A stretch of 64,000 nucleotides of DNA, taken from assembly GCF_003597395.2 (NCBI RefSeq), contig NC_133777.1, positions 14,483,917-14,547,916 on the forward strand, given 5' to 3'. Position 1 is the stretch's first letter; each line of letters begins with the position of its first letter. Made by a program: the position numbers and the translations under genes. The notes beneath the pieces were generated by a model that saw only the letters and a program-made list of their open reading frames with translations, had not been told where the DNA came from and made no database searches. This DNA comes from Chelonoidis abingdonii. Taxonomy: Eukaryota > Chordata > Testudines > Testudinidae. This document shows, piece after piece, positions 11,536-21,680 of the stretch.

Positions 11536-11802
11536 GTTTGTCTACACAGCTAAAAATACACGGCGGCAATGAGTCTCAGAGCCTGGGTCAACTGACTCGG
11601 GCTTGCAGGACTCACACTCCAAGGCTAAAAATAGCAGTGTAGACATCCCTACTCAGGGTGGTGCCTTGACTCTAAAACCCAGTGGGACGGAGGCGGGGGG
11701 AGGGAAGCTATTTTAGCCCTGGAGCACAAGTGCAAGTCAATTGACCCAGGCTCTGAGGCTTGCTGCCGCGTGGGTTTTTTTTTTTGCAGTGTGGCTGTAC
11801 TC
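11536..11802 (+). mobile_element. Harbinger-type MITE with GTCTACAC ends
   Basis: The left end 'gtttgtctacacagctaaaa' pairs with the right end 'gcagtgtggctgtac'. An internal 'agcagtgtagacatcc' at about 11633-11648 repeats the terminal motif in reverse. The body resembles the family of the short MITE at 42939-43100 ('gactcgggctt', 'ggcccaggctc' style blocks). Target duplications are not clear. Confidence 0.6.
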
Positions 11803-12155
11803 TGTCATTTTTCTACAGAGTCTAGAATGGAAACACATGACAGTTTTTGAGCTCTTTATCTGACCATCTGAATTTCTTTGTACACCATTTCAGCCCAGGT
11901 TTTCAGACAGTGTGGATGTGCAGTAGTGTGCAGTTACTGCAATTATGCACACAAACCCAGCTAATTACGGCAAGGAATGGCTAATTTTGACCATTTGTGC
12001 ATGGAACTGCCTGTGATGTATGAGCAATCAAAGAAATTGCATACACAAATTGGACCCCCATTGCTGGTCTGAATTTCCTGAAAATCTTAAAACTAAATGG
12101 ATAGCGATGTATGCTAATTAACAATGGTGCTAATTAACAGAAGGTGGAGAATTAG
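11803..12155. other. Unassigned non-coding DNA
   Basis: No gene or recognised element. Confidence 0.4.
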
Positions 12156-12157
12156 GT

Positions 12158-12275
12158 CCCAGTCCTGCAAAGATTTAAACATTTAACTTTAAGCGCATGA
12201 GTACTCTTATTGAGCTCAGTAAGACAACTCACAGGCTTAACTTTAAATACATATGTAAGTCTTTGCAGGCTTTAA
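12158..12275. repeat. Palindromic short repeat
   Basis: The left phrase 'cctgcaaagatttaaacatt' is mirrored by 'tatgtaagtctttgcaggc' with 'ttaactttaagcgcatgagt' and its inverse 'cacaggcttaactttaaata' between. This is the same kind of palindrome as at 43905-44055 and 54285-54352. Confidence 0.6.
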
Positions 12276-13477
12276 CTTTTTACTATCTCATTGCATACGT
12301 GATGGCATCATCTTGGCCAGTGCATCAGGGACTAAACTGGGGATCTCCAGAGCTAGAGGCAACTTGAGATAAAAAGCCAGGCTGTGTAGGTGGAGAGGGA
12401 CTTATCATACCCCCACCAGTGGGTCACATACTCACTCAACGCCAGCTGAAATACAAAATTAATTGTTGACAAATACATCAGCATCAACATAACATTAATA
12501 ATGGGATAGATCCTCTCTGAACATCCATGTTATTTTAAAGTTGTCATATTAGACAGCAAGTAACAGTGTATGTAAACTTCAAAGCAGCTTATATGCAGTC
12601 CTACTCTGTCAAAAGAATTTTCCTGTGTCAATCATGCTGCAGCTTCGGGGAAATACAAGAAAGTTTTAACATATTCATTAATTAGTGCTTAGCTTTATTT
12701 GAAAAACGAATCCTTCACAATATGTCATGTTAATATGCCATAGCATTGTGAGCATTATTGTTTTTATGCTTATTAGGCATATCCTGCAAGAAGAAAGCAT
12801 TTTAAATTAGATAAAATCTAATACATGTTTAATGCGGCGTTCTCACAATTTAAAATGCTACTCTATTAAAATAGCAGGGAGGGGAAAATTAACTCAGAGC
12901 AAGGATGTGAAAAGAATAGATCATGAGTGAAATGAATAATAGACTAACTGAATAATCATATTGCTTCTAATATGAAGTGTATAAATCACAATAATTCTGT
13001 ACCATCAGCAGAAACAGAGAGGAGAGATTTTCTAGTGTAAGACTGTGTTCAGTATCTAATAATAATTATATATTAAGAGCTAAATATCGTACGTAATAAT
13101 AAGTGGCCAGTATTAATAGGACATTCTGCTGCAGCTGATGGTGCTTACTCATTCCAATGCATACAAAATGCTGCTATAATGAAGAGACTTTTTAAAAGTA
13201 AGGATGAGACTAGAATTATTTTCCATTAAGTAGCCTTAACTCTGCACCCCACCCTTAGCAATGCCTCAGAAAGAATCACAAGTTTGGTTGCTTCCTTATC
13301 TATCCATAACAAACAGTTTCATCGCATCAATGACATCAGAAACTAGAATGCCTCATCTTTCAGGACAATCATGAAATGATGGTGCCAACAGAGGCTTTCT
13401 TTACAGGCATGCACAGTTCACAGAAAGAGACGAACATTACAGATCCCAATAGCCAGACCTTCTCTTTGTTGAGGGCC
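12276..13477. other. Repeat-poor AT-rich stretch
   Basis: No mobile element termini, CR1 phrases or SINE phrases are recognised here, which is unusual for this window. Frames are short. It may be ancient unrecognised repeat or conserved non-coding DNA. Confidence 0.4.
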
Positions 13478-13552
13478 TGATCCAAAGCCCACTGACATCA
13501 GTGGAAAGACTCCTGTTGATTTCAATGGGACTGGGATCAGGTTGTCCGATTC
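13478..13552. repeat. Palindromic short repeat
   Basis: 'gcctgatccaaagcccactg' is mirrored by 'caatgggactgggatcagg' around a centre rich in 'ttgatttcaatgg'. A short member of the family described at 4855-5240. Confidence 0.55.
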
Positions 13553-13923
13553 CACATGCATCAAGACACAAGATGCAATTGTCATTAGTATATATCAGAG
13601 TATTTACACACACACCTCCCTACCCCAATGCACATATCATTAAAATTAGAAGCAACTGTGTTAATTAAATGAAAGCATCCAAAGTCAGCATGGTGATGAA
13701 GCATCGTACTTAGTCCTGGTTAGGATTTCATACACATGTATCTTAAGTACCGGATGGTGCACATTTTCAGTATACACCTGCAGCTACTAATGCAGACATC
13801 TTTAAGATGTGCAACAGGCTTTGGGTCCTTAATGGACTGTAATGGATCTTGAGGCAGTGCAGGACTGCTGGAGGATCCCCTAAAACACTCCTAAATAAGG
13901 GATATGGGTAGAGTCTGCCAACC
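13553..13923. other. Unassigned non-coding DNA
   Basis: No gene or recognised element. Confidence 0.4.
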
Positions 13924-14400
13924 ACAGTTGCCAACTTTCACGTGGTAAATAAGCACCCCAACTTTCACAATAAGACAAAAATCAAACTAATCCCAATTCA
14001 AAACAAGGCCAAAACAAGCCAATCCCTAAGAACCCCAAAACTCTATGTGACTAGATCCCGCCCCCAGCATGCAGTTTGGGACCGTGGTAGGCCTGCTGTG
14101 CACCCCTGACTCTCTCCCCCTCTTGCCTCCGCTTGCCAGGAATCTATCAAAAAAAAAAAAAGAAGCAACAAGCTACAAGCCAAACAAGCTAAAAACTAGC
14201 CAACAGGCAACTCTCAAGCCAATTAAGCCAAAAACAAACCCAATTTCTGCGTTTTCTCCCTGCAGGTTTAGCACATATGTTGCCAACCCTCTAGGATTGC
14301 CCTGGGGTCTTCAAGAATTAAAGATTTATCTTTAATTAAAGATTATGTCATGTGATGAAACCTCCGGGAATATATGCAACCAAAATTGGCAACCTTAGGT
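13924..14400 (+). mobile_element. Compound of two hAT-like MITE segments
   Basis: The left part starts with 'acagttgccaactttcacg' and continues through a stretch of 'caaaacaagcc' repeats. The right part, 14278-14398, runs from 'tgttgccaaccctctagg' to 'aaaattggcaacctta' and contains 'aaagattatgtcatgtgatg'. This right part is the same family as 47819-47943. Termini built on GTTGCCAAC are hAT-like. The exact boundary between the parts and the target duplications are not resolved. Confidence 0.55.
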
Positions 14401-15953
14401 CTGGGGTCTGAGATGCAGGGCCTGAAACCAAGACACCTTCACCTCCAGAGAATTCTACTCCACCAAGGGAGCTTTCCACTCGCCAGTTACAGTTGGTACC
14501 TATCCCCCTTTGAGCCTATTTCCCTCCACCCCCTGTCCTCAGGTAGCTCAGAGGAGCTGGATTGAATTATAGAATATGGCCCAGAGTGCAACTGAAATTG
14601 CAACAGAACTAGGACAAATACACAGAAATAAGAAACATTTGCAGGTAGACTTGCAGGGAGTGATAGTGTTCATCATTCCAGAACTATCAGGCCATTAGAA
14701 GACAAAGCTTACAATGGAGAAAAGTATTGACAGTGGTAACTGGTGAACATGAAAACAGGAGCTGTTGCCCATCTTGTTGCCTCTTAATCAGAAAATAACT
14801 TTTCTTAAAAGTTTCTGGACTTGGCCCTATTGACATCAGATTGAAGGAAGAAGAATACAAAAAACAGAAATAGCTGCTGGCATTAGGAGCCGATTGTCAG
14901 CTGAATTCAGCAGCTTGCAGTCAGTGTGCTCTGTGCTCACTAGACAGTCTCAGTAGGATGTGTTTAGGTATCTGGGGACACACAGCAGAGAGGGAGGAAG
15001 GCAGAGAAGGCATTGCACAAGTGCCAATTAGAAGAAAGCATCAGCAAGACACTGAGGGCCAGATACTGCCCTTGAAGCCCTGGCCACCATCATCTGGAGT
15101 AGGAAGGGAGGAGAGGAGTGGCCTTAGCATAGCAGAACCCAGCAGGAAACACTCCCTCGTTCAGTCAGGACCCCTCTTGAGGCTCGAATCGAGGCCATGA
15201 AGCAGCAGAAACTCTCCAACCACTAGTGTGTGCAGTATGCAATCCCCTGAATGCCCTGGCTGGCCCACTGTCAGGCCTGGAGGGGAGGCAGGGCCATGGG
15301 TGCTGCCCTTTCATATTGTGCTCAACCCCGATGCACCCTTTTCTCCCACTTGCACACATGCGCTTGCCTTGTCTCAACCTAACTCCCACACCGTTATCTT
15401 CAGCTCAGTGGGACTTAATGAAGTAGGTTTGTATGTCTCTTGAACCACTTGAAATGAGGCTTGTTCTCTGTCTGCCACCTGGGGTTAGATATCACTCACC
15501 AGCCCTCCTGAACACTGCCTGACACATTTGTATAAAACAATATTTCTATGATCAATTAAGTGTCAAGGATTCAGAGCCATCGTCTAGACATGCCAGAGAG
15601 GTTGTTCAAAGAATGATTGATGAGGAGGGCAAAGCGCACCACAGTTACGTTCCTGCGAAACACTGAATCTTTAGCCTTGCATAGCTCACTGGACACACAC
15701 ATAGTAATATAATAGCACCAACCTTCAGACATCCAAACCAAAATTTCTGTCACAGCAGGAGGAGGTTGTTTCACAACAATTGGTACAGCTGTGTGTCTGG
15801 AAACCGGCATTGCACCATGTGCAGCTTTTCTGTCAGCTCTATTAAGCTCTCACAGCGGCGTGTCTCTTAAGCCGCCATTGCAAACCAGCAGACTCCAGTG
15901 TTGGAGCTATTTATTTGAGGCCTTGTTAACCTTACTGAGCCACCACTGCAAGA
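14401..15953. other. Unassigned non-coding DNA
   Basis: No gene or recognised element. Several overlapping small frames at 14958-15443 lie on both strands in GC-richer sequence without recognisable domains. Confidence 0.45.
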
Positions 15954-16038
15954 ACAACAAGGAGTCCGGTGGCACCTTAAAGACTAACAGATTTATTTGG
16001 GCATAAGTTTTTGTGGGTAAAAAACCCACTTCTGCATC
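15954..16038 (-). mobile_element. Penelope-like element fragment with decayed hammerhead motif
   Basis: The segment contains 'gtggcaccttaaagactaac' and 'gggcataagtttttgtgggt', then 'acccacttctgc'. Read on the minus strand this is the terminal region of vertebrate Penelope-like elements, where a CTGATGA box and a GAAA box flank a small stem to form a hammerhead ribozyme. Here the stem GTGGG/CCCAC is kept, but the CTGATGA box is shortened and GAAA reads AAAA, so self-cleavage is unlikely. Family assignment rests on remembered consensus. Confidence 0.6.
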
Positions 16039-16059
16039 TATATCAATTAGAACTTATGA

Positions 16060-17492
16060 AGTGTAGAAAAAAGCTAATGATATCAGGGAAAAATCCATGG
16101 CTGGCAGGGCTCAGGATACTAAGAAGGAATTTAAGTATATTAGGAACAAAAATAATCCTAGTGATCCACTATTAAATGGAGATGATACGATTATTAACGA
16201 TGCAGGACAGGCAGAAGCATTCAGTTAATATTTTTGTTCTGTATTTGGAAAGAAGCAGGATGATGTGCTTGTATCACAAAAACGATGCAGGATATTAAAC
16301 ATCATCTAATAGAGATAAACATTTTTAATTTAGAAGGTACATGTAACTTGCACCCAAGAGTCCTGAAAGAGCTAACTAAGAGGCTCGCTGGTCTGTTGAT
16401 GTCAATTTTTAATAGATCTTGGTATACAGTGGAAATTCTTTCATTCATTTTCATCGAGTTTAATACAGCCACATGCAGAGTTCTACATCTAGGAACTAGA
16501 AATGTGGACCAGACACAAACTGGGGACTGTATCCTAGAATGAAGTGACTCTGAAAAGGATTTAGGGGTCACAATGGACAAGCAACAACAGAATTCTCAGT
16601 GTGATGCTGTGGCAAAAAGGAACTGATGCGATCCTTGGATGTATATGCAGGGGAATAATGAGGAGGAGCAGGGAGGTGATTTTACCTGTGTATACAGCAT
16701 TGGTGAGACTGATACTGGAATACTGCATCTAGTTCTGGTATCCTCTATTTAAAAAGCATATTGAAAAATTGGACAGGGTGCAAAAAAGATCTTCAAAAAT
16801 TATTTGAGGGCTAGAGAAAATCCCTTACAGTGAGAGACTTAAAGAGCTCAATCTGTGTATTTTACCAAAAAGACTGGAAGGTGACTTGATTATAGTCTTT
16901 TAGTACCTTCACAGGGAGAAAATATTTGGTGCTTATAGACTCATAGACTCTAGGACTGGAAGGGACCTCGAGAGGTCACCGAGTCCAGTCCCCTGCCCTC
17001 ATGGCAGGACCAAATACTGTCTAGACCATCCCTGATAGACATTTATCTAACCTACTCTTAAATCTCTCCAGAGATGGAGATTCCGCAACCTCCCTAGGCA
17101 ATTTATTCCAGTGTTTAACTACCCTGACAGTTAGGAACTTTTTCCTAATGTCCAACTTAGAGCTCAAAGGCTCTTTATTTTAGCAGAGAAAGGGATAACA
17201 ACAATGGCTGGAAGCTGAAGCCAAATACATTTAAATTAAAGAAAAGGCACACATATGTACCAGTGAGGTTGATTAACCACTGGAATAAATTACTAAGGGC
17301 AATAGTAGATTTTTGTCTCATTGTGTCTTCAAATCAAGACTGGATGTCTTCTGGAAGACATATTTTAACCAAACTCGAGCTGTTGGTTTCAATGCAGAGG
17401 TTTCCAGGTGAAATTTAAAGGCCTGTGATATACATGAGGTCAGTCTAGATGATTTAATGGTCCCATTTGTCCTTAACTTTATGAATTTTCAT
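16060..17492 (+). mobile_element. CR1 LINE, 5'-truncated, internally deleted and interrupted
   Basis: An old forward CR1. Near 16350 it encodes the reverse transcriptase phrase LHPRVLKELTKRLAG. The following text jumps near 16440-16460 from the early RT region to a phrase encoding 'VLHLGTRNV', so the middle of the RT, including the catalytic FADD region, is deleted. The 3' part (16550-16935) encodes the usual CR1 C-terminal region. It is interrupted by a reverse CR1 at 16936-17159 and then resumes ('ctttattttagcagagaaag'). It ends near 17492 in the 3' tail 'ccttaactttatgaa'. Confidence 0.85.
16936..17159 (-). mobile_element. CR1 3'-end fragment nested in an older CR1
   Basis: Starts with 'agactcatagactctaggac', the reverse of a CR1 3' tail, followed by 'tggaagggacct' and the CR1 C-terminal coding region in reverse, and stops at 'tttcctaatgtccaactta'. 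It interrupts the forward CR1 at 16060-17492, so it is the younger insertion. It is strongly 5'-truncated, as is usual for CR1. Confidence 0.9.
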
Positions 17493-17621
17493 TACATCAC
17501 CTGCCTAACATCCACTGTGTGTTAACTGCGTCCCTGAATTATGCTGAAGCCTGGGACCAGTCCCACACTGTCAGACGTTTATCATCAAGAAGATTATTGT
17601 GGTGTGATAAAGTCCCCCAAC
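17493..17621. other. Short unassigned spacer
   Basis: No recognised feature between two CR1 insertions. Confidence 0.4.
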
Positions 17622-18195
17622 ATCATAGAATTGTAGGACTGGAAGGGACCGTGAGAGGTCTTCGAGTCCAGTCCCCTGCACCCATGGCAGAACTAAATAT
17701 ATCCCTGACAGGTGCTTGTCTAACCTGCTCTTAAAAACCTCCAGTGACAGAGATTCCACAACCTCCCTAGGCAATTTATTCCAGTGCTTAACCACCCTGA
17801 CAGTTGGGAAGTTTTTCCTCATATCCAAACAAAACCTCCCTTTCTGCAGTTTAAGCCCATCGCTTCTTGTCCTATCCTCAGAAGTTAATGAGAAAAATTT
17901 TTCTCCCTCCTCACTGAAACAATCTTTTATGTACTTGAAAACTATCATCATAGCCCCTTTCAGACTTCTCTTCTCCAGACTAAACAAACCCATTTTTTTT
18001 TCTTCAATCTTCCCTCATAAGTCATGTTTTATAGACCTTGAATCATTTTGATTACTCTCCTCTGGGCTTTCTCCAATTTGTTCACATCTTTCCTGAAATG
18101 TGGTAGCCAGAACTGGACACAATGCTGTAGTTGAGGCCTAATCAGCATGATGTAGAGCAGAAGAATTACTTCTGTCATCATTCTAGTTGAGACCA
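17622..18195 (-). mobile_element. CR1 LINE, 3' portion of ORF2, reverse
   Basis: The reverse strand starts near 18195 and ends at 17622 in a CR1 tail ('catcatagaattgtaggact' on the plus strand). It encodes the C-terminal region of CR1 ORF2 in two frames. 18029-18214 gives RPQLQHCVQFWLPHFRKDV. 17571-17993 gives MGLFSLEKRSLKGAMM and VVKHWNKLPREVVESLSLE. A frameshift near 18000-18030, at a poly-T run, separates them. The reverse transcriptase catalytic core and endonuclease are missing through 5' truncation. Confidence 0.92.
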
Positions 18196-18239
18196 CAGTG
18201 GTCCTTCCAACCAAACTAGAGATTTGGAGTGGGCTTGTT

Positions 18240-18262
18240 GCACGCGTGTGTGTGTGTGTGTT
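18240..18262 (+). repeat. (TG)n microsatellite
   Basis: About ten TG units following 'cacgcg'. Confidence 0.9.
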
Positions 18263-18267
18263 ATTTT

Positions 18268-18360
18268 GTATTTATGCAGGATCTTGCACCGTGGGGTCCT
18301 GGTTCATTTCTGGGGCTTCTAGGTGCTACCACAATACAAAGAAAACAACATAATAAATAA
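18268..18360 (+). repeat. SINE tail fragment, forward
   Basis: Contains 'ccgtggggtcctggttcatt' and 'ggggcttctaggtgctacca', the same tail unit as at 11245-11360, ending in an A-rich tail 'caacataataaataacaaca'. Confidence 0.65.
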
Positions 18361-18565
18361 CAACATTAAAAAGGTGATAAACAGGAATTATAACTCTGTG
18401 CAGTATCTAGGCGATCTCCTGAAGGAGACTATAAGCAGCTTGTTTGAATACCAGAGAACAAAATAAACATGGCCTGACAGTGTTCAACAAACATTCTAGT
18501 TTCTGAACAATTATTTAACATAGTAGGAGACTCTACAGAAACTACATCCTTCCTAACTACTCCTA

Positions 18566-18731
18566 GGCCTGGGCTACACTAGCGGTGGGGGTGGGGGTGG
18601 GTTGAACTAAGATACGCAACTTCAGCTATGCGAATTGAAATCAAAGTATCTTAGTTTGACTTACCTGGCCATCCTCACAGTGGCAAGTCGACTGCTGTGG
18701 CTCCCCCATCAACTCCGCTTACTCCTCTTGA
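18566..18731 (+). mobile_element. Harbinger-type MITE, 5' part only
   Basis: Begins 'ggcctgggctacactag' and contains 'agatacgcaacttcagctat', later mirrored by 'aaagtatcttagtttgactt'. This is the layout of turtle Harbinger-type MITEs that start GGCCTGGTCTACACTA. The right terminal repeat is missing or unrecognisable. Confidence 0.65.
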
Positions 18732-18802
18732 TCATTTATTAATTTCACAGCAGTTGGGGCTCACGTCTCTGAACATAGATCTCCCTTAGCACTGCCTAGC
18801 AC

Positions 18803-19048
18803 CAGGGCTGGCTCCAGGGTTTTTGCCATCCCAAGTGGTGGGAAAAAAAAAAAAAACTATGATCACAATCAGCGGCACTTCAGCGGCAGCTACACCATGC
18901 TGCTTTCTTCTTCAGAGGCAATTCAGCAGCCGATCCTTCCCTCCGAGAGGGACCGAGAGACCCGCCGCCAAAGAGCCTGACGTGCCACCTCTTCCCCTCG
19001 GCCACTCCATGCACCTGCCTGCTGAGCTGGTGCCTGGCGCCGGCCCTG
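18803..19048 (+). mobile_element. Non-autonomous hAT transposon, 246 bp, perfect target duplication
   Basis: It starts CAGGGCTGGCTCCAGG and ends GGCGCCGGCCCTG. Both sides are flanked by the identical 8-mer CCTAGCAC (18795-18802 and 19049-19056), the hallmark of hAT integration. The intact duplication and matched ends suggest a relatively recent insertion. It has a poly-A run near the left end and a GC-rich interior with no convincing coding capacity. It shares its terminal motif with 32430-32938. Confidence 0.93.
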
Positions 19049-19056
19049 CCTAGCAC

Positions 19057-19600
19057 CCAGCTAGTCACAAAGCAGCTCTCCCCCCTCCCCACAGGCACTG
19101 GGCCACAATATTGCTCTCTCTCATATCTGTGTCACTCTGAAGCAACTCCATGAAACCTGATTCTGCCCTCTGTCATAAGTAACTCTAGTGACTTTTCTTT
19201 CCCGATGTCTGAAAGTGTGGGATCTTATTAACAGATGCAATAAACCCTCACTAGTTTGTTTCTATGAGGGAATTAGGAAAGACCTTGTGCAACTGAATTT
19301 TGCAGATTAGCGAGCAAGGGCTTGATCCAGCAAGGCAATAAGCAGTCTGCAACACCCCCGGCATTGAGCCCATTCAGTGCCACACAGTATTGGACCATCA
19401 GAGTTGAAACGATAATAAAAGCAAAAGAGAAGGCATCCCATATGTGCATTATATTTCAGGTTTAATTATTCCCAGCAATACTTCATGGAATACTAAATGA
19501 TACTGACCTCTGTTGTAAAGCGCATTAAGATCGACTGAAAAAAAGCATTACATAAGAGCTGGGTAATTACTAAATAAATGAAACTGCTGCCATATATTTC
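19057..19600. other. Unassigned non-coding DNA
   Basis: No gene or recognised element. Confidence 0.4.
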
Positions 19601-19603
19601 TAA

Positions 19604-19897
19604 GGCCACGTCTATACGACGCGCCGTATCGGCGCGTTACAATCGATTGCTCGGGGATCGATATATCGCGTCTCATCTAGACACGATATATCAATCCCTG
19701 AGCGCGCTTACATCGATTCCGGAACTCCACCAAAACCAACGGAGTTCTGGAATCGACATGGCGAGCCGCGCACATCAATCCCGCGCGGTGAAGACGGGTG
19801 AGTACATCGATTTTAGATAATCGATTTCAGCTACGCTATTTTCGTAGCTGAAATTGCGTATCTAAAATCGATTTTCGCGCTTCGTGTAGACCTGGCC
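19604..19897 (+). mobile_element. 294-bp PIF/Harbinger-type MITE, copy B
   Basis: Starts GGCCACGTCTATACGAC and ends GTGTAGACCTGGCC, with a perfect TAA target duplication at 19601-19603 and 19898-19900. TAA/TTA is the classical Harbinger target. The same length as copies A and C and highly similar throughout. The open frame at 19578-19820 runs through the element and resembles a frame in copy C only because both are the same repeat. Confidence 0.93.
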
Positions 19898-19900
19898 TAA

Positions 19901-20678
19901 AAGAGTGCCATTTTTTGGTGCAGACTGGTATGATTCTATCATATTAACACTGATGCATGTATCCGATACAGAGACGTCTTCCTGGCAAATTGTGTCCCAG
20001 GATTAAAGACATGACTGCTTTGGAATGCTCTGCCTTGTAAAATTAACGTTATTAAAAAACGTAATCAACCCGCTACCTACTCCATGTGTACGGGATACAT
20101 TTATGCTCCCAAGAGGGGTTAAAACAACATTTTTAGCAGCTGCCTCGAAACCCAAATCAAATCTTTGTGAACTGCTACATCGATTTGCATATTATTAACC
20201 ATGCTTCTCTCCTCCTTTCCCTCCCTCCCCAGTTTTGCTTCATAGATTTATTCCTGCATGGAGGTTGCCATTAGCTGCACGTGTGACACTTTCCCCTGTG
20301 GCTGACTATCTCTTGCTGAAGCTACAGCTGTGCCATGCTAACGAGTCCCGAGGAGACCGGAATGTGTCTATAGTTGGCCATTTTTGCTTTGGCAGAAAGG
20401 GAAAAATATTAAAATGCTTCTGGCAACTTTTGGTTGAGCTAAAATCCCATCAGTCTGAAAGTGTTTATGCTAGGACAACATTCTGCTGGGCGATTTTGGG
20501 TGATGTACGCTTCCTAGAAAGTGTCATTTATATTTTATTTAGTTATTTTTGCAGCATACTTTGCCCTGCAGATCAATGTAAGGGGTCGGATCCTGTTCTC
20601 GGAATCAATGTCAAGGGATGAGAATCTGACTTGCAATTTTTTGTTTGCTGGCTGGCTTGTTTGTTTTTTGCAGTATTG
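19901..20678. other. Unassigned DNA with octamer-like motif
   Basis: No repeat phrases are recognised. 'atttgcatattattaa' at about 20182 includes an octamer-type ATTTGCAT motif. The stretch could contain conserved non-coding sequence, but this cannot be judged from one genome. The frame at 20235-20621 has no recognised domain. Confidence 0.35.
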
Positions 20679-20766
20679 TTGTAGCTGTGTGTAAGCTCAA
20701 AAGCTTGCCTCTTTCACCAACAGAAGCTGGTCCAATGAGAGATATTACGTCACCTGCCTTGCCTCT
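20679..20766 (+). mobile_element. Penelope-like element terminal fragment
   Basis: Contains 'gtgtaagctcaaaagcttg', 'caccaacagaagctggtcca' and 'gagatattacgtcacctgcc', the terminal region of a second vertebrate Penelope-like family. In good copies the stem is followed by GAAA of a hammerhead ribozyme. Here the box reads AAAA (about 20699-20702) and the upstream CTGAAGA box is absent. The left edge joins 'gttgtagctgtgt', normally from the other side of the element, so the fragment is rearranged. Confidence 0.6.
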
Positions 20767-20777
20767 GTTTGTTTTCA

Positions 20778-20802
20778 GTTTTTTTTTTTTTTTTTTTTTT
20801 TA
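20778..20802 (+). repeat. Poly-T run
   Basis: About 24 consecutive T. It follows the Penelope-like fragment at a short distance. Confidence 0.95.
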
Positions 20803-21467
20803 AGTCCAGAAGGCATAAGGCAGAGCATTCACTATGTATGGGGTTTTGGTGCCAGGTGTTTTTCTTTTTTACTCTCAAACCCTTTAACACCAAAAATGCA
20901 GCATGTCTTTGATTAAAGATGAAAGAGTCCAAACAACATCAGACATAACACTTTGCAAGTTTGAGACAGATGCTGCAGGACTTGGACTATTCAGTCTCCA
21001 GGACAGGGCAACTTTGTACAAGGGCATCTGACCGCAATGGATTTTAGCTGAGGAGCCAGTAGCATTTTTTCTATTTGCCAGTAATAAAAAAAATCATAAA
21101 ACAAAACAAAGTGCTGAAAGGGAAACACAGTACAGAAGAATGACAGGCTATCTACAGCATGCAAACAACTCACAAACATGTGAATGAAATGAAGACTCGG
21201 TGCAACAGGGCACGCTTTCGGGGGAGGGGAGGAGAAGGCAGTAAACTAACCTAACCAAAACTCCATATTCCCCAAATGAGAAGTGGGTATCCTTCACTTA
21301 CTCTCAACTTCACTACTGCACACTTCCCACTGATGCTGCTTAGCAAACGTGGCAGAAAGCAAGCCTACATCATTTGTTGCCACTTCAGCAGAGGTACAAG
21401 GTCATGCTTTTGGAATGAACACAAGGTCAGGGCTAAATGGGAACAAGAGGAGGAGTCATGCACAAGA
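20803..21467. other. Unassigned non-coding DNA
   Basis: No gene or recognised element. The frame beginning at 21276 runs into the repeats downstream. Confidence 0.4.
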
Positions 21468-21680
21468 AAAGCCAGATTCTGCTCTCACTCACACTGGAGG
21501 AAATCCAGAGTAACTCCATGGCAGAGGAATCAAGCTATTCCTGATACATGGACAATTTATTTTAATTACTGTAGCACCTGTAGGCCCCAACTACATACGT
21601 ATAGGGAGAGATGGTTCCTGCCCCATAAAGCTTACAGTCAAAACAGAAAAGATGGGGAAAAGGTGGTAAAGGAAATTGAG
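21468..21680. repeat. Palindromic short repeat and SINE tail fragment (reverse)
   Basis: At 21468-21530 'ccagattctgctctcactca' and 'gagtaactccatgg' match the palindromic family. At 21550-21640 'tgtagcacctgtaggcccca' and 'tggttcctgccccataaagc' match the reverse SINE tail unit. Together they explain most of the 187-codon frame at 21276-21839, which is therefore not called a gene. Confidence 0.6.

Noticed and set aside
17571..17993. 140-codon reverse frame that looks protein-coding
   Set aside because: It does encode protein, but it is the C-terminal part of CR1 ORF2 in a truncated LINE, so it is annotated as a mobile element and not as a host gene.
19578..20260. Similar small proteins from 19578-19820 and 50021-50260 (shared RLLGDRYIASHLD line)
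   Set aside because: The similarity arises because both frames cross copies of the same 294-bp MITE. There is no sign of protein-level constraint.
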